Origin: Alcanivorax sp. 24
GTDB taxonomy: Bacteria; Pseudomonadota; Gammaproteobacteria; Pseudomonadales; Alcanivoracaceae
DNA length: 64,000 nt
Assembly: GCF_004360225.1 (NCBI RefSeq)
Contig: NZ_SNUA01000004.1
Span: 248,001 to 312,000, forward strand
Direction of reading: 5' to 3'
Of this stretch, positions 55,901-63,762 are shown in pieces. The position numbers and the translations under genes are program-made. The notes beneath the pieces were generated by a model. The model was not told the origin of the DNA, made no database searches, and was given only the letters and a program-made list of their open reading frames with translations. Each line of letters starts with the position of its first letter. Positions within the stretch are counted from its first letter, which is position 1.

Positions 55901-58900
55901 CAGGGTGAGATCGCCGTCCACGGTGAGGTGGCCCAGGCTGTTGCCCGGGGCCAGTGTGCCGCCAGCCGCAACCGTGGTGTCGCCGATGCTGCCGTCGCCG
56001 CCCAGGGCGCCGCCATTATCAACGGTGACCGTGCCACCGAGGGTGCCGTTGACTTTAAGGGTACCGCCTTTGATTTGAGTGATGCCGGTGAACGCCGAGC
56101 TTTCACCGGTCAGCATCGTGGTGCCGGCATAGTGATTGATGCGGTGAGCGCCGGAACCCGTGCTTGCGAGCGCGGCGGCAAACACATAATTGTCTTCGCT
56201 ATGGTTGAAATTGAGCGTCGCGATCCCGTCGCCGAACTCGGCACGCGCGCTTTCCAGCGTGCCGGCACTCACGGCCTGTTCGGTGGCGGCCGCGCCGATA
56301 TTCAACGTACCGGAGGACGCCGTTGAATCCGCCAAGCGCACGAAGTCCCAATCCGAGGATGTGACGCCTGTTTGCAACCGCCCGCCGCTGGAAAGCGTCA
56401 GGTGCCCATCCGCCCCGTCGTAACCGCCGACGATCACCGCGCCGTCATTTACCCACGAACCGTCATTGCGGAGGGAAACCGCCCCGGCGGAGTCATAGTA
56501 CCGAGCGATCTGCCCTGTCACCCAACTCGTGCCGACATGGGACGTTACGGTGGCGCCGTCATCGATCACCAGCGTGCCGTCGCCCGCGTAGCCCACCTCG
56601 ATTTCGCCTTGCGTCTCCCAATGGCTTGTCGAGCCGGTGACGGTAACGTTGCCGATGGCGCCCGCGCCATAGCCGATCCGTGCGGCGCCGCTTTCAACGC
56701 GCCCGCCATTCTCGACCCGCAATTCCCCCTCGCCGGCCTGCCCGGAACCCCCTACATACAAGGTGCCCGTGTTGCGCCACAGGGACCCCTGGTCCTGGAT
56801 AATGGCGATGGCCCGGGAGTCCGGGGAGCGGCCGAGGTAGCCGTTGCCGTTTTCCAGAAGGGCGCCGTCACTGAGGCGTAATTCGGCATCGCTGTTGATG
56901 TCGCCGATCAGCGCGTTGTTGCTGAAGGTGGCGCGGGTAGCCTCGCCGGTCAGTGCCAGCACGCCCCGGCCATTGACGCCACCCAGGTGCAGATAGCTGC
57001 CGGTGAGCCGCGCGCTGTCGCTCAGTAGCAGGGTGCCGCCATCCATTTGCTCACCCCAAGGGGTGCCCGTGCCCCGGCCGATATAGAGGCGGCCGATCTG
57101 TTGCTCGCCAGTGAGGGTAAGGGTGCCGGCCCCTTCCTTGATCATGCGGCCCTGGCCGGTGAGGGCGCCGTTATAGTCGGTGTCGTTCGTGTCCTCGAAG
57201 GTAACGGAGGCCCCGTCGCCGATGGCAATGTCGCCGGTGAATCGGCCGGCGGAAGTAATCAGACCGCCGCCGTCCACGGCCCAATCCAGTGAGGAAACCC
57301 CGTTGAGAGTCAGATCGCCGGCGCCGCGTTTGATCATGGTGCCGTCAGTCTCCCCCAGGCCAGTGACGTTGCCCGCGAAGGCGGCATCGCCGGTCTGCTC
57401 GAACACCACGGTGCCGGCATTGGCGATATCACCGCGAAGGGACCCGGTGTCGCCGATCAAGGTGCCGGTCTGCACGGTGGTGCCACCGGTATAGGTATTC
57501 GCGCCAGTAAGCCGCAGGGTGCCGGCGCCGGTCTTGGTGAGGCCCTCGCCGCCGGCAATTTCGCTGTCGATGGTGGTGGTCCAGTTTTCGCTGCCGGTGC
57601 CGCCGTCGCCGACGCGGATTTCGTTGCCATCGGTGAGGTGTAGCGCGGCGCCAGTGAGCCGATAACCATCGCCGGCGAACTGCAGGCCGGTGGCCCTTAT
57701 GTCGCCATCGCCGTCATCCAGTGTCACCGTGCCCGCCTCGCCGCCGAAGACAGCGAAGCCCGGCTGCGGCTGCATGGCACCGGTGAAGCGGCCGCTGGCG
57801 TCCGACCACACCGCCGAGGTGGTGGACCAGGTGCCGCTGCCACCCCCCAATTGTCCCGGGCCTGCCTGGCCGTTGGCGTTCCAGAAGATCAGGGTCACAC
57901 CGTCGGCATTGAGCAGGTTGATCTGGCTGGTCAGGTACTGCAGCGACAGTGCCGAGCCGCCCGGCGTGGTGCCGAACAGCAGGCCGCCGTTGCTCTGGGA
58001 AAGGCTGCCGCCGTAGTCGAACAGGCGGTAGAGGCCGGCGCCGAAGTCGCCGGTATCGGTGACATTGAGGGTGGTGCCGTTCAGGGCCAGGTTGCCGGCG
58101 ATATCGAACAGCGCCATTGTGTCCGCTGCACCGAGTTGAACATTGACATGGGCGCCGCTGGAAAGGACGAGATTGCCCTCGAAGGCCAGAGTGTCGCCCT
58201 GCACGCCCAGAAGCGTACCGCCGGACGCGATGGTGGTGTCGCCCACCGTGCCGCTGCCGCCCAGCGTGGCGCCGTCTTCCACGGTGAGGGAGCCGCCCAG
58301 GGTGCCGTCCACGCGTAGAGCGCCGCCAGTTACCGTGGTGGCGCCGGCAAAGCCGCCGCTGTCGCCGCCCAGGGTCAGAGTGCCACCTTGGACATAGAGC
58401 CCCTGGTTCAAACCGGTGACCTCCCCTTCCAACGTCAAAGTGCCGGGCCCGTCTTTTATAAATCGTCCCGCGCCACCGATCTCTCCGCCATAGGCGGTAT
58501 CCCCGGACTGGCTGAGCCGGCCGACGGCACCTCCCAGTATCAATTGGCCGCCGGAGCCGGAAAGGGCACTCAGCGCCAGGTCGTGGCCGTTCAAGTCGAG
58601 GATGCCACCATTGAGGGTGTAGGCGCCGTTCTGGACGAAAGCGCCGGCATTGCCGGCGCGCAGGGTGCCGCCTTCCAGACGGGTAGCACCAATATAGTCA
58701 TTGCTGCCCGTTAACACGGTGATGCCGGCGTGGTGTTCGATGCCGCCAGTGCCGGTGATATCTGGCGTGAAGGTATAGGTGCCGCTGAGGTCAGTGTGGT
58801 TGAACACGATCAAGCCAGTGGCGTTGCGCTCACCATTGTCGCCGCGCCCCATTTCGATCAACGGGGTCTGCACGCGCCCCGGGGCAACGGCGTCCGCGCC

Positions 58901-59575
58901 CGCATCCGCGCCGATCACCAGGGTGCCGCGGGACGCCTGCTGGCTCGGCGGGGCGTCCCCGAGGACCAGATCGTCCCCGTGGGTGAAGTTGAGCAGGCCG
59001 CCGTCCGTGAGCCGGATCGTGCCGGTTGAGCCCCGGCCCACCCAGGCCTCGCCCCGGACGTTCCAGGCCGAACCTGTGCCGGAGATGATCAGCTCCGCCT
59101 GTCCGTCTCGCGTCTGGCCCACCAAGTGGTAGCTGCTGTCGCTGTCGAGGCTGCCACCGTCGAGGATGACCACGCGCCCGGAGCGGAAGTGGAACGAGTT
59201 GTCGTAGGCCTGCCCGCCGCTGATGACGATGTCCGCGTCGGACCGGCTGATCTCGACCCAGTCCGACGAGGTGGGGATCCCGGAGCACGTGCCGCCCCGG
59301 CTGGTCCACTTGTCCGCGTCGAACCAGCTTCCCGTGCCCCCCGTCCACTCGCAGTCCGCCTGCGCGGGCGATGCGTGCAATGTCAAAGCCAGCGCCAGTA
59401 GTGACGGCAGTAGCGTGAGGCGGAAGGGGAGTGTCAGTGCCCCTAAAGCGGTTGATAATGCAGCCAGGGCGGTGGCCCGGTGGCTGGAAGCTCTGCCCCG
59501 CCTCTTGGTGAATTCGGGCACCGCCTGCCAGGTCCCGGTGCGGCGGTTGAAGAGGGTGCGGTAAATGCGGTTCAT
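52985..59575 (-). CDS. Giant autotransporter (type Va) with AT-associated beta-strand repeats
   Basis: This protein of about 2196 aa has an extended signal peptide (MNRIYRTLFNRRTGTWQAVPEF, then a hydrophobic stretch to about 66, cleavage after AQA) and a long passenger. The passenger is made of autotransporter-associated beta-strand repeats of the type GTLTLTGEN-YTGGTT. A C-terminal 12-strand barrel (about 1910-2196) ends GISVHW. The passenger repeats a module twice, each with LYRLFDY, QINLLN, MQPQPGFAVFG and TGLQFAGDGY. It is a surface adhesin or biofilm-type protein by family. No protease catalytic motif is seen. ATG 59575 is chosen for the ESPR start. Confidence 0.92.
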   Translation of the reverse strand: MNRIYRTLFNRRTGTWQAVPEFTKRRGRASSHRATALAALSTALGALTLPFRLTLLPSLLALALTLHASPAQADCEWTGGTGSWFDADKWTSRGGTCSGIPTSSDWVEISRSDADIVISGGQAYDNSFHFRSGRVVILDGGSLDSDSSYHLVGQTRDGQAELIISGTGSAWNVRGEAWVGRGSTGTIRLTDGGLLNFTHGDDLVLGDAPPSQQASRGTLVIGADAGADAVAPGRVQTPLIEMGRGDNGERNATGLIVFNHTDLSGTYTFTPDITGTGGIEHHAGITVLTGSNDYIGATRLEGGTLRAGNAGAFVQNGAYTLNGGILDLNGHDLALSALSGSGGQLILGGAVGRLSQSGDTAYGGEIGGAGRFIKDGPGTLTLEGEVTGLNQGLYVQGGTLTLGGDSGGFAGATTVTGGALRVDGTLGGSLTVEDGATLGGSGTVGDTTIASGGTLLGVQGDTLAFEGNLVLSSGAHVNVQLGAADTMALFDIAGNLALNGTTLNVTDTGDFGAGLYRLFDYGGSLSQSNGGLLFGTTPGGSALSLQYLTSQINLLNADGVTLIFWNANGQAGPGQLGGGSGTWSTTSAVWSDASGRFTGAMQPQPGFAVFGGEAGTVTLDDGDGDIRATGLQFAGDGYRLTGAALHLTDGNEIRVGDGGTGSENWTTTIDSEIAGGEGLTKTGAGTLRLTGANTYTGGTTVQTGTLIGDTGSLRGDIANAGTVVFEQTGDAAFAGNVTGLGETDGTMIKRGAGDLTLNGVSSLDWAVDGGGLITSAGRFTGDIAIGDGASVTFEDTNDTDYNGALTGQGRMIKEGAGTLTLTGEQQIGRLYIGRGTGTPWGEQMDGGTLLLSDSARLTGSYLHLGGVNGRGVLALTGEATRATFSNNALIGDINSDAELRLSDGALLENGNGYLGRSPDSRAIAIIQDQGSLWRNTGTLYVGGSGQAGEGELRVENGGRVESGAARIGYGAGAIGNVTVTGSTSHWETQGEIEVGYAGDGTLVIDDGATVTSHVGTSWVTGQIARYYDSAGAVSLRNDGSWVNDGAVIVGGYDGADGHLTLSSGGRLQTGVTSSDWDFVRLADSTASSGTLNIGAAATEQAVSAGTLESARAEFGDGIATLNFNHSEDNYVFAAALASTGSGAHRINHYAGTTMLTGESSAFTGITQIKGGTLKVNGTLGGTVTVDNGGALGGDGSIGDTTVAAGGTLAPGNSLGHLTVDGDLTLAQGSLLDFEFGAPGGDFHTLGQSDSVTVNGDLTLNGSTLNLIDDGGFGVGLYRLFDYSGTLTQNNGGLLLADEPQGMSLQFLDDQGQINLLNTVGMTLNFWSGNNADGGDGAWSNTTASWTDADGEVVAPMQPQPGFAVFGNIGNGEGGTVTLDDTDGDVQATGLQFAGDGYVLQGDTLTLTDGDGEIRVGDGSGDSTDYTATLNSVIAGTDGVNKTGAGTLVLGGDNTYSGGTTLNGGVLSVASDANLGNTDGGLTFNGGVLRVTDGQFLSTQRSITWGDQGGGFDIVGTQQQFFVNQDLAGAGDLIKRGEGLLHLRGDNDYGNTLVEAGRLFGTATSIRGDLANAGNVVFEQDTDGTFTGNISGFDGTDGTLIKNGGGVLTLTGSSTLDWSVHDGALVTAAERFNGDLAVFADGGVTFDQQQDGEYQGQLSGTGTLLKTGDGHLQLNGGNGGFGGTTEVAAGRLSVSGRLGGQVLVDNGGTLGGDGIVGDTTIAAGGTLAPGNSIGTLTVDGDLTFENGAIYEVETDPDNTDSDLTHVTGTASLSGSVLHVGNDGDYQPFTEYTILSADGGILDQFEAVRSRFAFLDAGLDYGTNDVRLELTRNDVTFDSVALTRNQRSVAGAVESLAPDHAVYQDIVTQETGAAPAAFDRYSGDSLVAGLSATDRLIGQFGDRLRQRDQGETASREQRTLTGDEANGVWLQAGALDSEEKRNGYTGNAGHEMTGEHLTLGLDRTLPTGRVGVAVGRAQGRLDFDRRQAGGDLDGWFVGAYGRRDLTGTLYLRADLSYGETSQDHKRTFESGTQARSSSTIKAIRVALESGLNLSAGRADVRPYAQVAMTRLERSGFQEAGAGAASLEVERTTLQLGEAELGVDLGRTFRSDRHPTRLHGGLALVQPFGDTQSEQDSRFVDAGDTFTVYGADRNDPRLQARLGAAVRLSPRVELSLDYQGRVDDQGDEHLGQLGISVHW

Positions 59576-59632
59576 GGTGTCTTCCCGTTGATGGTGTAAC
59601 AAGGCGCGGGCGGAGCGGATTGCTGGCCGTGG

Positions 59633-60070
59633 TCAGGCGAATATTTCGAACCAGCGGATATCGCCAGGCGGTGGAACCAACCCCGCCACGGCATCGCTGT
59701 GACCAAAAATACGAGTGCCGTGCCAGACACCGTTTTGCTGTGCCGCCAACCTTACCCGAGCCGCAAATTCAGCAATGCCAGGCCCGCAAGTGGACAGGTG
59801 GATCGACACGGGGACGGCGCCGTTCTCCATGTTGCCCTGGACCAGGGCAAGGAAGGCGTTTTCGTCGATGTCGATGATGCCGGGATCAGCGTTGCCGATT
59901 TCACAACCATTGCCGTGGGCGATTACGACCAGAGTGATCGCGCCCGCCAGATTCAAGTGGCAGGGATGAATCTGATCCCAGATGTAACGTGCCTGCACCG
60001 GGTTCCAGCCGGGGTTGAGCTGGGTATTGCGGATGTCGTCATCGGTGCTGAGTTCGAATACGGTGGTCAT
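59633..60070 (-). CDS. Small protein resembling a clan-CD cysteine peptidase core
   Basis: I do not recognise a named family. This 145-aa protein has a hydrophobic strand ending in His-Gly (ITLVVIAHGNG, H52-G53) and a second strand ending near Cys (VSIHLSTCGPG, C95). This spacing of H-G and C after beta strands is the catalytic layout of caspase, C80 and CHAT-type clan-CD peptidases. No signal peptide is seen. The start overlaps the PI-PLC gene by 4 bases and the stop is 57 bases before the autotransporter start. It may process a neighbour (speculative). Confidence 0.7.
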   Translation of the reverse strand: MTTVFELSTDDDIRNTQLNPGWNPVQARYIWDQIHPCHLNLAGAITLVVIAHGNGCEIGNADPGIIDIDENAFLALVQGNMENGAVPVSIHLSTCGPGIAEFAARVRLAAQQNGVWHGTRIFGHSDAVAGLVPPPGDIRWFEIFA

Positions 60071-61101
60071 GATGAACGCCAGTGTGTTGTTGTTCGAAGG
60101 AGGGCGGAAACTTTGAATATCTCTGGAAATTCGCGGTACTCGTGGTTGGAGGCAATCACCATGGCCACGACGTCCAGGTTGCCGTATCGGTCCGTCCGGT
60201 ATCCTTCAAATGGATAATCAAAGAGAACCCAGCCGAAGTGTCGCCAGCGTTCAGTTGCTGTTTTCTCGCCGAAAGCGGCAAGCAAGCCGGACATGATGTA
60301 AATGCCAAAGATTCCGTACCAGGTGGCACTGGCAAAATTCCAGACCACGTTCTTGTCGGCTTTTTGTGTAAACGCCGAGATGACGTTCGCCAGTTTTTCT
60401 TGCGTCGCGCCTGAATCAGGCAGACCTTTGTACTGGTCCTGCACATAGCATTCGTAGCAGCGATGACGGCTCTCCTTTGCCCAGGCGCCTGGCGTGTTAT
60501 CCTCCCAGGCTATGGGTGTGCCAAGTGTGGGATTCTCATCGATCCGATTGAAAAGAAGGATCTTCCCTCGAACCTCTTTGAGCTTTGGTACTGATTCTGT
60601 CCGGATGATTGGGTAGAGGTTCAACAAATCAGATAGGGCGTTAAGAGCATTATCTTTATCATTTTCATGCCCATTCCAGTCATCAACTTTAAGTGACGTG
60701 AGCACGGTTTCCGTGCCGTGCGCTTCAAGAAAGCTACCGCATTCTTGCAGTAGCGAGGGAAAACTCTGGAACTCATTGAGCCCGAGCCCGCTGCCTACGT
60801 TTCCATGGCAGGTTGTAAATTCATATCGCCGTTCTTCGGATTTCTTGACCTTTAACCGTATATCCATAAGTCTGATGCCGCCTCTGAGCTGATCAGTGAC
60901 GGAAAAGCGGTGACAAGCGTACGGGTTGAATCCGGTGCTTATCGCGGCGGTGTCGTGTGTGCCTGGGATATTGATTTCGGATATAAGCGTGTCATCACTG
61001 ATCTGAGAGAGCCAATCAGCGCGATCCGCAGGCGGGTCTCCAAAGGTGGCAATGGTATTGCGTATAAACAAAATCGATGATTTGTCCACGGGCTTTAGCA
61101 C
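60067..61101 (-). CDS. Phosphatidylinositol-specific phospholipase C X-domain protein
   Basis: This 344-aa TIM-barrel phosphodiesterase keeps all catalytic positions of bacterial PI-PLC. H49 and D50 lie in NIPGTHDTAA, D80 and R82 in LMDIRLK, and H99 in CHGNVG. Bacterial PI-PLCs cleave PI or GPI headgroups and are usually secreted. Here no classical signal peptide is visible, so export or cytosolic action is open. The start is GTG 61101 with GGAGGGAGG as SD. A lower GC than the flanks suggests acquisition by transfer. Confidence 0.85.
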   Translation of the reverse strand: MLKPVDKSSILFIRNTIATFGDPPADRADWLSQISDDTLISEINIPGTHDTAAISTGFNPYACHRFSVTDQLRGGIRLMDIRLKVKKSEERRYEFTTCHGNVGSGLGLNEFQSFPSLLQECGSFLEAHGTETVLTSLKVDDWNGHENDKDNALNALSDLLNLYPIIRTESVPKLKEVRGKILLFNRIDENPTLGTPIAWEDNTPGAWAKESRHRCYECYVQDQYKGLPDSGATQEKLANVISAFTQKADKNVVWNFASATWYGIFGIYIMSGLLAAFGEKTATERWRHFGWVLFDYPFEGYRTDRYGNLDVVAMVIASNHEYREFPEIFKVSALLRTTTHWRSS

Positions 61102-61113
61102 GACACCTCCCTC

Positions 61114-61129
61114 CTTTTCTTAAGAAAAG
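61114..61129. other. 16-base perfect palindrome before the PI-PLC start
   Basis: CTTTTCTTAAGAAAAG lies between the stop of the 61137 gene and the SD of the PI-PLC gene. It could be a short operator or stem near the ribosome site; significance is uncertain. Confidence 0.4.
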
Positions 61130-61136
61130 AAGCCCG

Positions 61137-61739
61137 CTATTTGGATATCCTGAATGAATTGACGTTGGCCGTGATCAGCTTAATCACTCCCTCGGCGACT
61201 TTTTGTCCGACTTCCTTGATGATCCAAACGAGTGCCGGTGGTATGCCTTGTGCATCGACGTCTTCGAGACTGGAGGTTGAGCCCTTCTGCGTGTCGTAGC
61301 CTGTGATAAGAAAGGCATTCTCGCCCGCTTGTAGAGTGGCGCTGCCATTCTTGTTGGTGATGGCACTCGAGCCTATCCACCAGTTATTGCGCCCCATGGT
61401 GCTGCCTTGCCCCAGGTAGACTTCGGACGTTTCGCCGGACTTCCAGTGAATCCTTAAGCCGAAACAAAAGTTCAGTTGGCTCGGTTCCTCATCCATTATC
61501 GAGAATGGAGAGAAAAGGTGGCCTCTGCCGCCGCTATCATTGCTGAACTTATTTGCCACCTCGGTTGTTTTATGACGCCCGGCCTGGAACAGGATCAAGA
61601 ATTGGCCTCCCTCCCGCTTTATCGTCGGTGGTGGATCCATTGGCTGGCCTTTTGACACTGTCCAGCTCCCCGACATGCAGCTGATGTCCTCGATCTCTTC
61701 GCTGGATATATACGCGTAATTATCCCGAATCGTTGGCAT
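61137..61739 (-). CDS. Unknown beta-rich protein with C-terminal amphipathic helix
   Basis: I do not recognise this 200-aa protein. The body is beta-strand-like (QFLILFQAG, FCFGLRIHWKSGETSEVYLGQ, NNWWIGSSAITNKNGSATLQ, AFLITGYDTQKG), and it ends in a long amphipathic helix (ALVWIIKEVGQKVAEGVIKL). That combination recalls small membrane-interacting proteins, but no family can be named. No signal peptide is seen. ATG 61739 has AAGGGAG 8 bases upstream; a GTG at 61748 is possible. It is the first gene of the unknown/PI-PLC/peptidase-like/autotransporter row, and its GC is low. Confidence 0.7.
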   Translation of the reverse strand: MPTIRDNYAYISSEEIEDISCMSGSWTVSKGQPMDPPPTIKREGGQFLILFQAGRHKTTEVANKFSNDSGGRGHLFSPFSIMDEEPSQLNFCFGLRIHWKSGETSEVYLGQGSTMGRNNWWIGSSAITNKNGSATLQAGENAFLITGYDTQKGSTSSLEDVDAQGIPPALVWIIKEVGQKVAEGVIKLITANVNSFRISK

Positions 61740-62195
61740 GGTGATCACTCCCTTGAAAAGGCATTGTGTGCGAACTGATGTTTATGCGCTTTCGGGCACA
61801 TTATTGGGGTAAACAGAGAGAGGGTGTTATGCGAGGCGTCTCAGGCGACTTTGCAAGATGTCTCAGGGGCAGAATATTGTGCGCCATCAACGTATAAAGC
61901 CATGGAACTCTCTACCCCCGGATGACCGGGTGTTTTTCAGAAGTTACCTGGAGCGCGGACCGCTCTTATTATTTGGCGGTTTGGAGTGGGTTTTTCTTGC
62001 ACCATGGCAAAAAAAAGGCCATGGTTTGAATCGTCATTCGGGGATATTGCGTTCCCGCATGTCGGTTTCATGATTTGGTTTTCATAGCTTTCTTCATTTC
62101 TCCTTCCCGGCTTTGCCGGGCCTGGCCGGAGCAGCCCCATGGACGGGGCCTCCGGTTCGGGGTTTCCAATCTCTCTTCGCTTTTCACACTGGCGG
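61740..62195. other. 456-base gap, no confident gene
   Basis: It holds upstream sequence of the 61739 gene and the 3' region of the TA-linked operon. A CCCGGC-TTT-GCCGGG hairpin (62106-62120) lacks a T-run on either strand. On the minus strand a 9-codon frame (MKKAMKTKS) follows an AAGGAG at about 62099-62104. I do not call it a gene. A 71-codon plus-strand frame at 61858 has no support. Confidence 0.4.
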
Positions 62196-62561
62196 TCAGC
62201 GATCGTCGGAGAGGGTCAGTGTGCCGCCTTGGTTCAGGGACTCGGTGATTTCTCCGGCGCTTTTGCCGTTAAAACCGTCCTCCCCGGCGGACAGCCGCAG
62301 GCTGCTTGTGTCGATGACACTTTGCAAGGTGGGCGAAGTCAGCAACAGGCCATCCACGAACAGATGGATTTGCCGGCCCACACGGTCGCGTGTGAAATCC
62401 GCCAGGGCTTGCCGGCTTTCCGGTTCAAGCACGATATCAATGACGTCGCCGCTGGTGTCGGATGACGGGCTCTTCTTCGCGCTGTCCACATGCAGGGTTA
62501 CCGTTTCCGCTTGTATCGCGGTGGACAGCAACAACATCGGAAAATATTTCAGAATACGCAT
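62196..62561 (-). CDS. Exported protein resembling the SecD periplasmic head (P1) domain
   Basis: This 121-aa protein has a signal peptide (about 1-18, STAIQA). The mature part IDIVLEPESRQALADFTRDRVGRQIHLFVDGLLLTSPTLQS looks like the head subdomain of SecD (pattern L-D-x-E/S-A-x-x-F-T ... VGRRLAIVLDG-x-VLSAP). It has no membrane helices, so it is not a full SecD. The function is unknown. It starts 3 bases after the zeta toxin stop with AGGAG inside the toxin gene, so it is the third gene of the TA operon. Confidence 0.75.
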   Translation of the reverse strand: MRILKYFPMLLLSTAIQAETVTLHVDSAKKSPSSDTSGDVIDIVLEPESRQALADFTRDRVGRQIHLFVDGLLLTSPTLQSVIDTSSLRLSAGEDGFNGKSAGEITESLNQGGTLTLSDDR

Positions 62562-62564
62562 GGC

Positions 62565-63167
62565 TTAGTCCTTCTCCTGGCCGAACAGCAAAGTGTCGAC
62601 CCAGTCCGGTTGTACATTGGTAAGGGGAGTGTATTGCCCTGCCTCCACATGACCCACTCGTAAAAGCGGAACTTCCGCGCTACTGTTGTCGATCAGATGG
62701 GCTTGATCGCAAAGCGGCAGGGCCAGGCGCACATGCCTGAAAGTGCGGGGCAAACGGGAGCGGATCTTGTCGGCCGGAACCTGGTGTCCACCTTCCTCGG
62801 TGCGCTGATGAACACGGGCCTGGTTGAGTTGCGGATCACCCAGGTGAATGAAAACCAGGATTACCTGATAATCTCCGGCTTTCGCGTCGGCGATAAAGTC
62901 AATTTTGGAAGGGTGCGAAAACACCGTCTCGTAGCAAAAACTTTGCCCCTGACGAATCAGTATATCGCGCAGTTGCCGGGCCAGGGCGGCGGCCTGATAG
63001 CTATGCGCTTCCGGGGCCTGGGGAAAGCGTTGGCGGGCGATCACATCCGCATTGACGAATGGCAGTCCGGTGCTCCGCAGTGCTTCCCGATGAAAGGTGC
63101 TTTTGCCGGCACCGTTGCCGCCTACCAGAATCCACAACTGTTTTTCCGGCGGGGGTTGCGAGGCCAT
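62565..63167 (-). CDS. Zeta toxin family P-loop kinase
   Basis: This 200-aa protein has the Walker A motif GGNGAGKST (16-24), then PFVNADVIA with the conserved Asp, and SFCYETVFSHPSKIDF. Zeta toxins phosphorylate UDP-GlcNAc (or related sugars) and block cell-wall synthesis. The size fits chromosomal short zeta proteins. It begins 3 bases after a ParD-like antitoxin stop, giving a type II toxin-antitoxin pair. Confidence 0.88.
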   Translation of the reverse strand: MASQPPPEKQLWILVGGNGAGKSTFHREALRSTGLPFVNADVIARQRFPQAPEAHSYQAAALARQLRDILIRQGQSFCYETVFSHPSKIDFIADAKAGDYQVILVFIHLGDPQLNQARVHQRTEEGGHQVPADKIRSRLPRTFRHVRLALPLCDQAHLIDNSSAEVPLLRVGHVEAGQYTPLTNVQPDWVDTLLFGQEKD

Positions 63168-63170
63168 GAT

Positions 63171-63590
63171 TCAGTTCTCGTTGGTGAAAGTATCGGCAAC
63201 GAAAGTACCGTCAACGAACCGCCCCACGCGAATTTCGCCGGAGGCGCTGATCTGCTCCAGACGGCCGGGATGCCGGCGCGAGGCCTGGTAGCGCACGGCA
63301 CAGGAGGAGACCCGTTGGTTCAGGGTGCCGGCAGCACGGCGGGCCTCCAGATTGTCGAATACCGTCTCGGTTGTGACCGGATTGGCCACTGTCCGCTCCA
63401 CCCGCAGAGTGGCAATGCCCGCCGTGATCTCCAGGAGGTCCTGTGGACTGAGCTGTTGCGCCACGGCGCGGCCCAGATCGGCCCATTGCTCGATCTGCTC
63501 GGCGGCGCTGCGATGCAGCAGCTCTCCATAGGTTTTGGCGGCATCCATCAATTCCGATTGCAGCCGGACCGGCGAGGCGGATTTACCCAT
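63171..63590 (-). CDS. ParD-like antitoxin
   Basis: This 139-aa protein has an N-terminus matching the ParD-like antitoxin family (PVRLQSELMDAAKTYGELLHRSAAEQIEQWADLGRAVAQ), a ribbon-helix-helix-type DNA-binding unit, followed by a C-terminal arm expected to neutralise the toxin. ATG 63590 has GGAGACACTC upstream; the frame is open to 63788 without support. A perfect dyad 31 bases upstream of the start is its likely autoregulatory site. Confidence 0.82.
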   Translation of the reverse strand: MGKSASPVRLQSELMDAAKTYGELLHRSAAEQIEQWADLGRAVAQQLSPQDLLEITAGIATLRVERTVANPVTTETVFDNLEARRAAGTLNQRVSSCAVRYQASRRHPGRLEQISASGEIRVGRFVDGTFVADTFTNEN

Positions 63591-63620
63591 GAGTGTCTCC
63601 CAATCATCGCTTTTGATTGT

Positions 63621-63639
63621 TTGTAGCATTTTGCTACAA
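63621..63639. promoter_or_regulatory. Operator of the ParD-like/zeta operon
   Basis: TTGTAGCA-TTT-TGCTACAA is a perfect 8+3+8 dyad, 31 bases before the antitoxin start. Its place and symmetry fit a ribbon-helix-helix autorepressor site. Confidence 0.65.
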
Positions 63640-63679
63640 GGCTCGCAATGGCGAATATCGTCGGCTTTGTAGAGGGGTT

Positions 63680-63705
63680 TGTGGGAAGCTGCCTTGGCAG
63701 CGAAT
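63680..63705. repeat. REP-like half-element
   Basis: TGTGGGAAGCTGCCTTGGCA then GCGAAT matches one arm of the 39345 repeat. It lies between the transporter gene and the antitoxin gene. Confidence 0.8.
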
Positions 63706-63762
63706 TGATGTATAGGCGCACAGGCTCTAAGGGCGCCCGTGAATTGTGGACGGGATAACGGC

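Noticed and set aside
61858-62073. 71-codon plus-strand frame in the gap before the TA operon
   Set aside because: No SD, no recognisable motif and unusual composition; probably chance.
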